64,000 bases of DNA, from contig JAFEAP010000005.1 of the NCBI GenBank assembly GCA_018266355.1, forward strand, positions 124,001-188,000, written 5' to 3'. The position numbers were made by a program, and so were the translations under genes. Below, piece by piece: positions 25,252 through 34,112 of the stretch (positions are counted from its first letter, which is position 1; every line of letters starts with the position of its first letter). The stretch is from Bdellovibrionales bacterium (lineage in GTDB: Bacteria; Bdellovibrionota; UBA1018). The notes beneath the pieces were generated by a model, which did no database searches, had not been told where the DNA came from, and saw nothing but the letters and a program-made list of their open reading frames with translations.

Positions 25252-28017
25252 ATGTCGAATCTCTCGCTCCGTTCGTTTGCCGTCCGCTCCGCGCTCCCCC
25301 TGATCACCTGCCTCTTAGCGAACGGATGCGCCTCTTCTCCTTCCTCGAACGGCGCTCCCCGCGTTTCCGCCGACGCCCACACCGGGAAATCGTCGATCCT
25401 GCCCCGCGAGGCGGCGATGTACCGCTCGCGACAGGTCCACAAGGTGACCTACCAGCTCTGGTTCGGCGTCGACGAGACGGGCACCGAATTCGGCGGACGC
25501 ACGAAGATCCTCTTCGACCTCCGGGAAAACGCGTTCCAAAACGTGAAGAAACTCCGCGTGGATTTCACCGGCGGTCAGATCTCCTCCTTCGTCCTGAACG
25601 GGAACCCGTGGGACGCCGAGAAAGTGAAGGATCGCTATAACGGCGAATGGATCGAAATCCCGAAGGGCGACCTCGCCGTCGGCCAGAACAAACTCGAGAT
25701 CGCCTACTCCCACCCCTACTCCCAGACGGGCGACGGACTCTACCGCTTCAAGGACCCCGAAGACGGCAAGGTCTACCTCCGCACGGACCTCGAACCCTAC
25801 GGCGCGAACCTCGTTTTTCCGGGCTTCGACCAGCCCGACTTGAAGGCCTCGTTCGAAGTCACCGTCGAGGCGCCGACCGAGTGGACGATCATCGCGAACA
25901 TGCCGGTGCGGGAAAAGACGAAGGTCGACTCGCGCCTTTCGTGGCAGTTCGCGCCCTCGCCGCAGATGTCGACCTACCTCTTCGCGCTTTGCGCGGGTCC
26001 GTGGAAGGAGTGGAAGACCGACGCCGAAGGGCTTCCGCTCGGACTTTACGCGCGCCAGTCGCTCGCGAAGTACGTCGACGCGAACGAGTGGTTCCGCGTG
26101 ACGAAGAAGGGCCTCGAGTTCTACGCCGATTTCTTCGGTTATCCCTACCCGTACGCGAAGTACGACCAGATCCTGATCCCCGATATGAACGCGGGCGCTA
26201 TGGAGAACATCGGCGCGGTCACCTTTTCCGAACGCCACGCCTTCCGGGGCCCCCCGACCGAGGACGAGCGCCGGAACCACGCCGACACGATCCTGCACGA
26301 GATGGCGCATATGTGGTTCGGCGACCTCGTGACGATGCGGTGGTGGAACGGACTTTGGCTGAACGAGAGTTTCGCGACCTACATGGCTTCCGTCGCCACC
26401 GAGCGGACGAAGGTCTTCTCGGGCGCTCCGCAGGCGTTCTTCGCCGGGATGAAGAAGTGGGCCTATTCCGAGGACCAATTCCCGACGACCCACCCGATCG
26501 AGGTCAGCGTCTCGGACACCGACCAGGCGATGGCGAACTTCGACGGAATCACCTACGGCAAGGGCGCCTCCGCGCTGAAGCAATTCCACTCGCTGATGGG
26601 CGACGAAGACTTCCAGGAAGGACTCCACCGGTATTTCAGCCGCTTCGCGAACCGGAACACCTCGCTCGCGGACTTCATGAACGTAATGGGCCAGACCTCC
26701 GATCGCGCGCTCGGGAACTGGACGAAGAGCTGGCTCCAGACCACGGGCTACAACACGATCACCGTCGACCTCGCCTGCGCGCCCGACGAGCGCGGTCGGG
26801 ACAAGATCACGAAGCTCGACTTGATCCAGTCCGCGCCCGGGACCGGAAACGTCCTCCGCCCGCACCAGATGCAGATCGGCCTCTATCACAAGGACCCGAA
26901 CGGACGTCTCTCGCGGACCGAGAAGGAAATCTCCGTCGCCTTCGAAGGCGAGCGTTATTCGGTCGAAGAGGCCGTCGGGAAGAAATGCCCGGACCTCGTC
27001 TTCCCGAACGAAGGCGACTTCGATTACGCGATGACGAACCTCGATCCGAAGTCGCTCGAGACGGCGAAAACCTCGCTCGCGCGAGTCGCCGATCCCCTCA
27101 CCCGCCACCAACTCGTCTTCACGCTTTGGGAAATGGTGAAGGCCGGCACTTGGAAGGTCGACGAATTCGCGTCCGCCGCGCACGGGTGGCTCGCCTCCGA
27201 AACGAACAAGACCCTCCTCGACGACTTGACCCAGATGCTCGAAAACCCGCGCCGTCTTTCGGTCGCGAAGCTCCTCACGGGTGAAGCCCGCGCGAAATTC
27301 CGCGCCGAGATCCATGCGTTCGCCCGTCGGAAAGCGGAAGTCGCTTCGCCCGGTTCGGATCTCCAACGGATCTGGTACCGCCTCGCCCTCCGCTCGATCT
27401 CGACGCCGGAGGCCGCCGATTGGGCCGTGAAGCTCGCGGCGAGGAAAGCGAAGATCTCGGGTCTGAAGATGGACGTCGACCTCCGATGGGAAACGCTGAT
27501 CGCGGCCGCGGCCGTGAAGGCGATCGATCCCGAAGTCGTCGCCGCGATGGCGAAGGATGACCCCTCCTCGGAAGGCGAGTCGCATCTCCTCGAACTGAAA
27601 GCGGCCTCGCCGGACCTCGCTTTCCCGGACAGTGCGGAACTGCCGGCTCTCTTCACCCTCGAAAAGTCCGATCCCGCGGTCCCGCCCACGAAATTGAAAC
27701 GCGCGGCGGGCACCTACCTTCACTACGCGAACGCCGAACGGATCGCGGCCTGGCGGCCGAAATTCTTCGCCGGCCTCGACGCCGTGGCGACGAAGGCCGA
27801 CGATATGTACTTCCGCAGTTACGCGCAGGGACTCTATCCCTCGAGCTGCGCGGTCGACGTCGCCGACCAAACGACCGCTTGGCTCGCTTCGCATGCGAAA
27901 GCCCCGCCTCCGCTTCGGATCGCCCTCCAAAAGATGGCGTACCTCGAGCGCTGGTGCGCGGCCATCCGCGCCGGTCAGTCGTTCCCGCTTTGGACGAAGC
28001 TCGCGACCGCGAAGTAG
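25252..28017 (+). CDS. M1-family aminopeptidase, lipoprotein
   Basis: The 921-aa product has a signal peptide with lipobox (LLANGCASSP), so it is predicted to be lipid-anchored in the envelope, whereas classical PepN is cytoplasmic. The M1 catalytic core has the exopeptidase motif GAMEN (about residues 312-316). The zinc site is HEMAHMWFGDLV (H349, E350, H353), with the second glutamate in WLNESFATY (about 372). A long C-terminal helical domain follows, as in aminopeptidase N. It probably trims peptides taken from outside or from the periplasm. The 3' end meets the convergent zinc-ribbon gene with only one base between. Confidence 0.92.
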   Translation: MSNLSLRSFAVRSALPLITCLLANGCASSPSSNGAPRVSADAHTGKSSILPREAAMYRSRQVHKVTYQLWFGVDETGTEFGGRTKILFDLRENAFQNVKKLRVDFTGGQISSFVLNGNPWDAEKVKDRYNGEWIEIPKGDLAVGQNKLEIAYSHPYSQTGDGLYRFKDPEDGKVYLRTDLEPYGANLVFPGFDQPDLKASFEVTVEAPTEWTIIANMPVREKTKVDSRLSWQFAPSPQMSTYLFALCAGPWKEWKTDAEGLPLGLYARQSLAKYVDANEWFRVTKKGLEFYADFFGYPYPYAKYDQILIPDMNAGAMENIGAVTFSERHAFRGPPTEDERRNHADTILHEMAHMWFGDLVTMRWWNGLWLNESFATYMASVATERTKVFSGAPQAFFAGMKKWAYSEDQFPTTHPIEVSVSDTDQAMANFDGITYGKGASALKQFHSLMGDEDFQEGLHRYFSRFANRNTSLADFMNVMGQTSDRALGNWTKSWLQTTGYNTITVDLACAPDERGRDKITKLDLIQSAPGTGNVLRPHQMQIGLYHKDPNGRLSRTEKEISVAFEGERYSVEEAVGKKCPDLVFPNEGDFDYAMTNLDPKSLETAKTSLARVADPLTRHQLVFTLWEMVKAGTWKVDEFASAAHGWLASETNKTLLDDLTQMLENPRRLSVAKLLTGEARAKFRAEIHAFARRKAEVASPGSDLQRIWYRLALRSISTPEAADWAVKLAARKAKISGLKMDVDLRWETLIAAAAVKAIDPEVVAAMAKDDPSSEGESHLLELKAASPDLAFPDSAELPALFTLEKSDPAVPPTKLKRAAGTYLHYANAERIAAWRPKFFAGLDAVATKADDMYFRSYAQGLYPSSCAVDVADQTTAWLASHAKAPPPLRIALQKMAYLERWCAAIRAGQSFPLWTKLATAK

Positions 28018-28018
28018 C

Positions 28019-28537
28019 TCACTTCATGAAGACGTTCAGGAACTGACGGAACATGAAAGTGCTGTGATCAAGCCGCTTTGCCACTTCGGCGGCCGGCTTG
28101 AGTTCGGGCTTCGTCTTCAAGTCGTTCAAAAGTCCGACCCAGTTCGCCTTGTGCTTCGGAGCTTCTTCTTCCCATTTTTCGCGGAAAGCCTGGATCTTCT
28201 CGAGCTCGCCGGCGTCGAGCCAGATCCCGTGCGCGGAGGCACAACGATCGATGATCACGCCGGAGTCGTACCCGTAGTTCAGGAGCGTCATCACCTTCCC
28301 GCACTTCGGGCAGCCCGCGGTCCGGGCGTCCTTCACCTTCGCGGGAGGCAGGCCGCTGAACGCGTGCGCGATCACTTCCCGGACGAGTTCGGGCGCGATC
28401 TTCACCTCGTGGGTGTCGATGATCCGCAGGATCTCGCCCTCGTCGAGCCAGACTCCTTTGCATCCGCCGCAGACGTCGACGTCGACGCGTTCGTAATCGG
28501 CAGGATTCAGGGGCTTCGAGCAACGCGGACAGTTCAT
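28019..28537 (-). CDS. Double TFIIB-like zinc-ribbon protein
   Basis: The 172-aa product starts at 28537 behind a strong GAGGAGGAG Shine-Dalgarno sequence. Two zinc ribbons of the zf-TFIIB type are visible: CPRC ... CGGCKGVWLDEGEI (residues 3-36) and CPKCGKVM ... DRCASAHGIWLDAGELE (about 73-112), the second with Cys-Ala-Ser-Ala-His in place of the usual CxxC-type knuckle. The C-terminal helical tail is unassigned. The family is widespread but poorly understood, and some members are thought to bind nucleic acid. Cytoplasmic. Confidence 0.8.
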   Translation of the reverse strand: MNCPRCSKPLNPADYERVDVDVCGGCKGVWLDEGEILRIIDTHEVKIAPELVREVIAHAFSGLPPAKVKDARTAGCPKCGKVMTLLNYGYDSGVIIDRCASAHGIWLDAGELEKIQAFREKWEEEAPKHKANWVGLLNDLKTKPELKPAAEVAKRLDHSTFMFRQFLNVFMK

Positions 28538-28587
28538 GGACGCTCCTCCTCGGTTCTCCTCCAGGATAAGGGGAGTCCCGGACAAGC

Positions 28588-29364
28588 TCAAGACTTCAGC
28601 GTGAGTTCGATCGGGCAGTGGTCCGAACCCATCACGGTGGGATGGATCTTTGCGACCTTCACGCGGTCGAGGAAGTCCTCGTTCACGCAGTGGTAGTCGA
28701 TGCGCCATCCGACGTTCTTCGCGCGGACGCCCGGGCGATAGCTCCACCAGGTATAATGGCCGGGACCCTTCTCGAAATGACGGAACGTATCGACGTAGCC
28801 GGCTTTCAGGAATTTCGTCATCCACGCGCGCTCTTCGGGGAGGAATCCCGCGTTGTCGTGGTTCGACTTCGGGTTCTTCAGGTCGATTTCTTCGTGCGCG
28901 ATATTATAGTCGCCGCAGAGGACGACGTTCGTCCCTTTCTTCACGTATTTATTCGTGAGCTTCAGCATGGCGTCGCAGAACTCGAGTTTGTACGGGAGTC
29001 GCGCGTGCTCGCGCTGGGAGTTCGGGAAGTAGGCGTTGATGACGGCGAGGTTCATCCCCTTATTTTTGAACTCCGCGATCAAGATCCGACCCTCGCGATC
29101 GATTTCCGGCACGCCGATGCCGACGCGAACGTCGGTCGGTTCTTCCTTCGAATAGATCACGGTGCCCGAATATCCCGGCTTTTCCGCCGGATGCCAGATC
29201 GAGTGGTATTTTTTCGGGTGAAGGAGACTCTCGTCGAGCTGCTCCGGCGTGGCCTTGATCTCCTGAAGACAAACCACATCCGCCTTCGCGTCCCCGAACC
29301 AGTTTTCGAACCCTTTTTTCGCGACGGAACGGATGCCGTTCACATTCCAAGACTTAATCTTCAT
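28588..29364 (-). CDS. xthA: Exonuclease III / AP endonuclease
   Basis: The 258-aa product has the full set of EEP-fold motifs: MKIKSWNVNGIRS, LQEIKATPEQL (metal-binding E), AYFPNS, GDYNIAHEEIDLKNP (catalytic D, N) and GSDHCPIELTL (catalytic DH pair). It cleaves AP sites and removes 3'-blocking groups in base-excision repair. The ATG at 29364 lies inside the last codons of the upstream glycosyltransferase gene (11-bp overlap), so translation is coupled. It is the second repair nuclease in the window after nth. Confidence 0.94.
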   Translation of the reverse strand: MKIKSWNVNGIRSVAKKGFENWFGDAKADVVCLQEIKATPEQLDESLLHPKKYHSIWHPAEKPGYSGTVIYSKEEPTDVRVGIGVPEIDREGRILIAEFKNKGMNLAVINAYFPNSQREHARLPYKLEFCDAMLKLTNKYVKKGTNVVLCGDYNIAHEEIDLKNPKSNHDNAGFLPEERAWMTKFLKAGYVDTFRHFEKGPGHYTWWSYRPGVRAKNVGWRIDYHCVNEDFLDRVKVAKIHPTVMGSDHCPIELTLKS

Positions 29365-30691
29365 GCCGGACGATTTTATTCTTTTCCTCGATCCACTTCG
29401 AGAAATATTTCGTGCGCCCGAAAGCCTCGCTCCGAAGTACCCGACCGAAGACGTTTCGCGCGCGGTGAGCCGCGAGCGCGCCCGGCTCCGCGAGGAGCGC
29501 GTCGACACGCTCGAGAAAAGCCCGGCGGTTTTCCGCCGCCCCGTAGTTCTTCGCGAGGGCTTCGGCGCCCGCATCGCGAAGCGTGCGTCCGCGTTCCTCG
29601 TTCCGATAAACGTCGAGCGCCTCGCCCGCGAACTCGTCCGCGTTCCTCGCCACCGCGCCCGCGAACAGAGATCCCTCGCCCTCCTCCATGCCCTCGGCCC
29701 CGATCGGCGTCGTCACCACCGGGACTCCGGCGGCCCACGCGTCCGCGATCTTTCCCTTGATCCCGGCGCCGAAACGCAGCGGCGCGAGCACCGCGCGGTA
29801 ATCGCGAAGCGCCTCGATCGCATCGGCTACCGGACCGAAGACGCGCAGCCCTTCGCGCGGCGAATCGAGCGCCATGATTTCCCTCGGGGGATACGCGCCG
29901 TACAAATGCAGTTCGACGTCGTTCTCGCCGCGCGCCCGCAGTTTGGCCCGGATACGGGGCCAGAGCTCCCGCGCGAGCCAGAACGTCGCGTCCCGATTCG
30001 GGAGGTGCCGGAAGTTTCCGATCGAGACGAAGTGCCGGCGTTCGGAGTGCGAACGCCATTCGGCGGCCGAAGGAGGGGGGTAGGCGAAACCGTGGAAGAG
30101 GAGCAAAGCCGGGTCGATGCGAAATCGTTCCGCAAGCAGCCGCATCTCGAAACGCGAAAGGACGAGGGTCAAATCCGAGCGCAGGATCGCCGCGAGTTCG
30201 CGGAGGCAATCCTCCGTCTCGATCCCCGGCCCGGCTTCCGCGATTTCCGCGAGGGTCTCCGCCTCGACCGGCGCGCCCTCGCCGCGTTTACCGATCGCGC
30301 CGGCGAGGCGCTCCCCCCGCCACCGGCGAAGGAAATGGAGATCGATCGTGTCGAGGATCCGAAGCGCGTTCGGCGCGGCTTCGGCCACGCGCCATCCGAA
30401 CTGTTCCTCGAGCATGAAGCGGTCGAAGAGCGCGACGTCCGGCGCGAACTCGCGCACGGCCGCGTCGAACGCCGGGTCGTTCGGGCCGATCTTCACCGTC
30501 GCGATCCCGCGCGCCTCGAGCCGTTCGGCGAACGCGTTTCGGTCGGACGGCGATGCGAAGAGGATCCGATCTCCGCGCGAAAGGAAGTCCTCGATCAGCG
30601 CGACCGTTCGCACGCCGGCCGCACTCGACGTCGGTTCCGGAAAAACCGGACCGACGAAAAGGATGCGGCGAGGTTCGGTGCGTGCGGCCAT
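29354..30691 (-). CDS. Glycosyltransferase, GT4-like (GT-B fold)
   Basis: The 445-aa cytoplasmic product begins RRILFVGPVFPEPTSSAAG, typical of the N-terminal Rossmann domain of GT4 enzymes. The C-terminal domain holds the donor-site region: FVSIGNFRHLPNRDATFWL, LHLYGAYPP, VFGPVADAIEALRDYRAVLA, PLRFGAGIKGKIADAWAAG and VVTTPIGAEGM. The EX7E-like donor motif is partly degenerate. It probably transfers a sugar in envelope polysaccharide or glycolipid synthesis; donor and acceptor cannot be read. The Shine-Dalgarno AAAGGAAA lies upstream. The gene overlaps the exonuclease III gene and diverges from the antiporter gene. Confidence 0.8.
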   Translation of the reverse strand: MAARTEPRRILFVGPVFPEPTSSAAGVRTVALIEDFLSRGDRILFASPSDRNAFAERLEARGIATVKIGPNDPAFDAAVREFAPDVALFDRFMLEEQFGWRVAEAAPNALRILDTIDLHFLRRWRGERLAGAIGKRGEGAPVEAETLAEIAEAGPGIETEDCLRELAAILRSDLTLVLSRFEMRLLAERFRIDPALLLFHGFAYPPPSAAEWRSHSERRHFVSIGNFRHLPNRDATFWLARELWPRIRAKLRARGENDVELHLYGAYPPREIMALDSPREGLRVFGPVADAIEALRDYRAVLAPLRFGAGIKGKIADAWAAGVPVVTTPIGAEGMEEGEGSLFAGAVARNADEFAGEALDVYRNEERGRTLRDAGAEALAKNYGAAENRRAFLERVDALLAEPGALAAHRARNVFGRVLRSEAFGRTKYFSKWIEEKNKIVRHED

Positions 30692-30719
30692 ACGGGCTTT
30701 CCTTTAGCCCGGTTTCCCT

Positions 30720-30725
30720 TAGAAT
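30720..30725 (+). promoter_or_regulatory. TAnnnT -10-like hexamer 6 nt before an ATG (leaderless start)
   Basis: TAGAAT ends 6 nt before the ATG at 30732, and there is no Shine-Dalgarno sequence. Confidence 0.45.
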
Positions 30726-30731
30726 GGAACC

Positions 30732-32012
30732 ATGACCCAAACCATCCAGGCTTTCGCGACTCTTTGTCTGGCGGCCGCGATCGCGCACACCTTTTCCGTC
30801 CGGTTCTTCCTCGAATGGGCCAAGAAGACGAAGGAGAAGCCGATGCTTTCGAATCTCCTCCACCTCTTCGGCGAGGTCGAGGTCGTCTTCGGGATCTGGG
30901 CGGCGATCTTGATCCTCTTTCACGGACTCGTCGAGGGGCCGGAGCGCGCGTCCACGTTCGTCGATCGCGTCGACTTCGCGGAGCCGATCTTCGTCTCGGT
31001 GATCCTCGCGATCGCTTGCACCCGGCCGATTCGCGAGTTCGTCCGACGCGGAATCGAAGTCGGCTCCATCGCCATCTCCCGGGCGTTTCCGGTCGTCGAC
31101 GCGAACCGCGCGTTTTACCTCGTCGCCCTCGTTCTCGGGCCGCTCCTCGGCAGCCTCATCACCGAACCGGCGGCGATGGCCGTCTGCGCCCTCCTGCTTC
31201 GCGATCGTTTCTTCGAGGCCGGCGTATCCGAGCGTTTCAAGTACAAGACGCTCGCCCTCCTCTTCGTGAACATCTCGATCGGCGGCGTACTGACCCATTT
31301 CGCCGCGCCTCCCGTCGTGATGGTGGCGAAGGTCTGGAATTGGGATACGGCTTACATGTTTAGGAATTTCGGTTGGAAGGCCGCCCTCGCCGTCGCCCTG
31401 AACGCGGGAGTCACCCTCCATTTCCTCCGCGAAGATTTCGCCCGCATGCCGAAAGCGGCCGCCCTCTCGAAGAAGCCCGGCGCGCCGGCGTGGCTGACCG
31501 CCGCCCACGTGGTCTTCGTGTTGCTCTGCGTGTTTTCGGCCCACCATTCCGCCCTCCTCTTCGGGATCTTCATCCTTTTCCTCGGGTTTACCGTCGTGAC
31601 GAAACCCCTCCAGGAAAAACTGCAGTTCCGCGAAGCGCTCCTCGTCGGATTCTTCCTCTCGGGACTCGTCGTGCTCGGAAAAGCGCAAGGGTGGTGGCTC
31701 ACTCCGCTGATCACTTCTCTCTCGAAGTATCCGCTCTATTTCGGAGCCACGATCCTGACCGCATTCACCGACAACGCTGCGCTCACTTTCCTCGGCGCCC
31801 AAGTCCCGAACCTCTCGGACGCGCTCAAGCATGCGCTCGTCGCCGGCGCCGTCACGGGCGGTGGCCTGACGCTGATCGCGAACGCGCCGAATCCCGCGGG
31901 CTACGGCATCTTGAAGGATCACTTCGGGAAGAACGGCGTCTCTTTCGGACGCCTGCTCGTCGCGGCGATTATTCCGACGGCGATCGCCTCGATCTGCCTC
32001 GAATTCCTCTAG
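30732..32012 (+). CDS. Putative Na+/H+ antiporter-type membrane transporter
   Basis: The 426-aa polytopic protein has about ten hydrophobic segments, for example VVFGIWAAILILFHGLVEG, FAEPIFVSVILAIACTRP, LVALVLGPLLGSLITEPAAM and LFVNISIGGVLTHFAAPPVV. Mid-sequence LGSLITEPAAMAVCALLL and near-terminal FTDNAALTFLGAQVPNL with ANAPNPAGYGIL resemble the conserved half-helices of the ion-transporter superfamily and the 'putative Na+/H+ antiporter' family. Inner membrane. Ion specificity is inferred from family resemblance only. The start codon lacks a Shine-Dalgarno sequence and has TAGAAT 6 nt upstream. Confidence 0.75.
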   Translation: MTQTIQAFATLCLAAAIAHTFSVRFFLEWAKKTKEKPMLSNLLHLFGEVEVVFGIWAAILILFHGLVEGPERASTFVDRVDFAEPIFVSVILAIACTRPIREFVRRGIEVGSIAISRAFPVVDANRAFYLVALVLGPLLGSLITEPAAMAVCALLLRDRFFEAGVSERFKYKTLALLFVNISIGGVLTHFAAPPVVMVAKVWNWDTAYMFRNFGWKAALAVALNAGVTLHFLREDFARMPKAAALSKKPGAPAWLTAAHVVFVLLCVFSAHHSALLFGIFILFLGFTVVTKPLQEKLQFREALLVGFFLSGLVVLGKAQGWWLTPLITSLSKYPLYFGATILTAFTDNAALTFLGAQVPNLSDALKHALVAGAVTGGGLTLIANAPNPAGYGILKDHFGKNGVSFGRLLVAAIIPTAIASICLEFL

Positions 32013-32028
32013 GCGTCGGCCGGCGAAT

Positions 32029-33255
32029 TCATTTTCCGGCGCGAACCTTTTCCCAAGCCGAGAGAAATCGATCCAGCGCGCGCTCGGCGTTCGGCTCGGG
32101 ATCCGCATCCAGCGCCCGCATCGTCGTTTGGAGCTTCGGAAGGTCTTCCGCGCGGTAGAAACCGCGAGTTCCCATTTCCGCGTCCGCGCTCGCCGCTTTC
32201 TCGAGGCAGCCGGGTTCGAGGCCCTCGATCGGCGCGTTGAAATCGCTGCCGAGCGCGATCGCTGCGGGCGCACCCGCGAACCCCACCGCGGTTTTCCACT
32301 CCTCGGCGAAAGCCCGGATCCCTTTCTTGCAACCGGGCGGCAATCCGAGCGACTTCCGATCGTCGGGCGTCATCGCGTCGGTCGGGATGAGGCCCGCGAG
32401 TCCGCGGGTCGCCTTCACGCGCTCGAGCGCGACCCGGGGAATCGCCTGCTCGGCCGGAAAAAAGTCGCGAAGCTTCGTGTGAGTGTAAAGCGCGGGTTGG
32501 CCGTAGCGGTCGAGGATCGCACTCATCTCGCGGACCGCGCGATCGGAAGCGTGGGCGAGGTCGATCCAAACCCGGCGCTTCGCGAGCGCTTCGAGTACGG
32601 TCCGCCCGTAGGCGGAGAGTCCGTACGGATTCACGTACGCGCCGGTCGCGGGATCGGTCGTCTTCGTGAACCAGGCCTCGAGGAGTTCGAGCGGGGAATT
32701 GAACAATCCGAATCCGGTCCAAAGCGAGACGCCGCGGCCGAGACGGTCGGGACTCAAATGAAGGAACGTCACGATCCGGATCTTCTTCCGGTCGACGAAG
32801 AGGTCCTGGTCCTCCGCCGACTCGACCGCGGCGGCGGCCGTCTCGAGCGAAAGCACGAAAACTCGTTTTCCGGCGGCGAGCGCCGCGCGCGCCTCGGCGG
32901 GTTCCGCGGCGATCACCCAACCGGGATTCGCGGAGACGAACGCCTCGAGGCGCTCGATTTGGCGCAGCAGGGATTCCTTCACTTTCCCGAGGGTCATCAC
33001 GGGATGGGCGTAGAAAGAAACCACGACGAGCTTCAGCCCGCTCGGATCGAGGGAAGCGCGCGTCAGCTTCGTTTGGAGCCGCGAATCGGCGTCCTCGGCG
33101 CCCGTCGGCTCGTCAAAATCCCCGCGCAAGATGAATCCTAAGCCCTCTTTCATGAAGAAGTGGGAATGGAGGTCGAGCGAAAACGCCTGGGCGGACGCGG
33201 AAAGGAGGAGTAAAGTCGAGACTCGGAGAAACGCTCGGACGAACGCGCGCGGCAT
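32029..33255 (-). CDS. Exported M19-type membrane dipeptidase
   Basis: The 408-aa product has a signal peptide (VSTLLLLSASAQA) and a TIM-barrel metal-dependent hydrolase domain of the renal-dipeptidase (M19) kind. The first metal motif is LDLHSHFF, further ligands lie in VFVLSLETA (glutamate) and VWIDLAHASD, and IALGSDFNAPI is near the end. M19 enzymes hydrolyse dipeptides, including D-amino-acid or beta-lactam-like substrates. An export signal suggests a periplasmic role in peptide or cell-wall-fragment digestion. The start codon is only 14 nt from the divergent 33270 gene. Confidence 0.82.
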   Translation of the reverse strand: MPRAFVRAFLRVSTLLLLSASAQAFSLDLHSHFFMKEGLGFILRGDFDEPTGAEDADSRLQTKLTRASLDPSGLKLVVVSFYAHPVMTLGKVKESLLRQIERLEAFVSANPGWVIAAEPAEARAALAAGKRVFVLSLETAAAAVESAEDQDLFVDRKKIRIVTFLHLSPDRLGRGVSLWTGFGLFNSPLELLEAWFTKTTDPATGAYVNPYGLSAYGRTVLEALAKRRVWIDLAHASDRAVREMSAILDRYGQPALYTHTKLRDFFPAEQAIPRVALERVKATRGLAGLIPTDAMTPDDRKSLGLPPGCKKGIRAFAEEWKTAVGFAGAPAAIALGSDFNAPIEGLEPGCLEKAASADAEMGTRGFYRAEDLPKLQTTMRALDADPEPNAERALDRFLSAWEKVRAGK

Positions 33256-33269
33256 TCCCGGATATCACT

Positions 33270-34112
33270 ATGAACTTCGAGTTTCCGAAACTCCATTCGC
33301 ACGAGCTGGTGCTCTTTTTCTACCCGTCGCCGGGTTTGAACTGGATGAACCCGAAAGCGCTCACCTTCACCACCGCCCGGAACAAACTCTCCGGGAAATC
33401 GCGCGGCATCGGGCACGTCTCGGTGATGATCCGGACGCCGGAAGATTTCGCCCTGACCGGCATGACCCAAGCCTCCCAGAACGAAGGCCGCGCGGAAGTC
33501 CTCTTCCGGGGTTACGGACTCGGCATCCTCCTCCATAATTTCAAAGGCATCCTCGAAAAAGCGGAGTCCCTCGCCCCCGAACTCGTGACCCGCTCGCGCG
33601 CCGAGGGAAAGCTCTCCTTCCTGCGCGTCGCCGCGAACGAGAAGATCACCGATCGCCTCCTCACCTACCTCCGCGAGTACCGGGAGAAAGGGCTCGACCA
33701 CAGTTACGGGATGCGGAACCGCCCGCTCTACGGCGAGGGCGGCGGATGCTCGGCGTTCGGCGCGAGTTTCCTCGAGACCGCGGGCCTCCTCCGCGAGGAA
33801 TTCACGCGAGAATGGACACGAACCTTCAATATCCCCCGCGACTTGATCGGCGGCCCGATCACCGGAAAGAAAGTCTCCGTCCTGACGATGCTCCGCCGCG
33901 CGGATCGCTGGGCCCAGGAAGACGAACCGCACGAAAAGGGATTTTTCTGGGACCCGGACTTGATGCACGCGTGGCTCGTTCGTACCTACGGAAAGGAAAG
34001 GGCCTTCCCGACCGGCTCGTTCAAACCCGAGACGTGGAACTCGGCCGTCGGCCTCACGGTCGACGCGACCACCGCGGAACCGCCGACCGGCCACATTTTC
34101 CGGCACCTTTAA
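33270..34112 (+). CDS. Permuted NlpC/P60 (papain-like)-type hydrolase candidate
   Basis: The 280-aa product has no signal peptide. A His in SRGIGHVSVMIRT (H49) precedes a Cys in GEGGGCSAFGASFLE (C160). This H-before-C order with those local contexts is the hallmark of circularly permuted NlpC/P60 hydrolases (YiiX/YaeF-like), which act on amide or ester bonds. The family assignment is by motif only. The C-terminal part (GFFWDPDLMHAWLVRTYGKE) is unassigned. It diverges from the M19 dipeptidase gene with almost no intergenic DNA, and its 3' end overlaps the convergent 34109 gene by 4 nt. Confidence 0.45.
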   Translation: MNFEFPKLHSHELVLFFYPSPGLNWMNPKALTFTTARNKLSGKSRGIGHVSVMIRTPEDFALTGMTQASQNEGRAEVLFRGYGLGILLHNFKGILEKAESLAPELVTRSRAEGKLSFLRVAANEKITDRLLTYLREYREKGLDHSYGMRNRPLYGEGGGCSAFGASFLETAGLLREEFTREWTRTFNIPRDLIGGPITGKKVSVLTMLRRADRWAQEDEPHEKGFFWDPDLMHAWLVRTYGKERAFPTGSFKPETWNSAVGLTVDATTAEPPTGHIFRHL

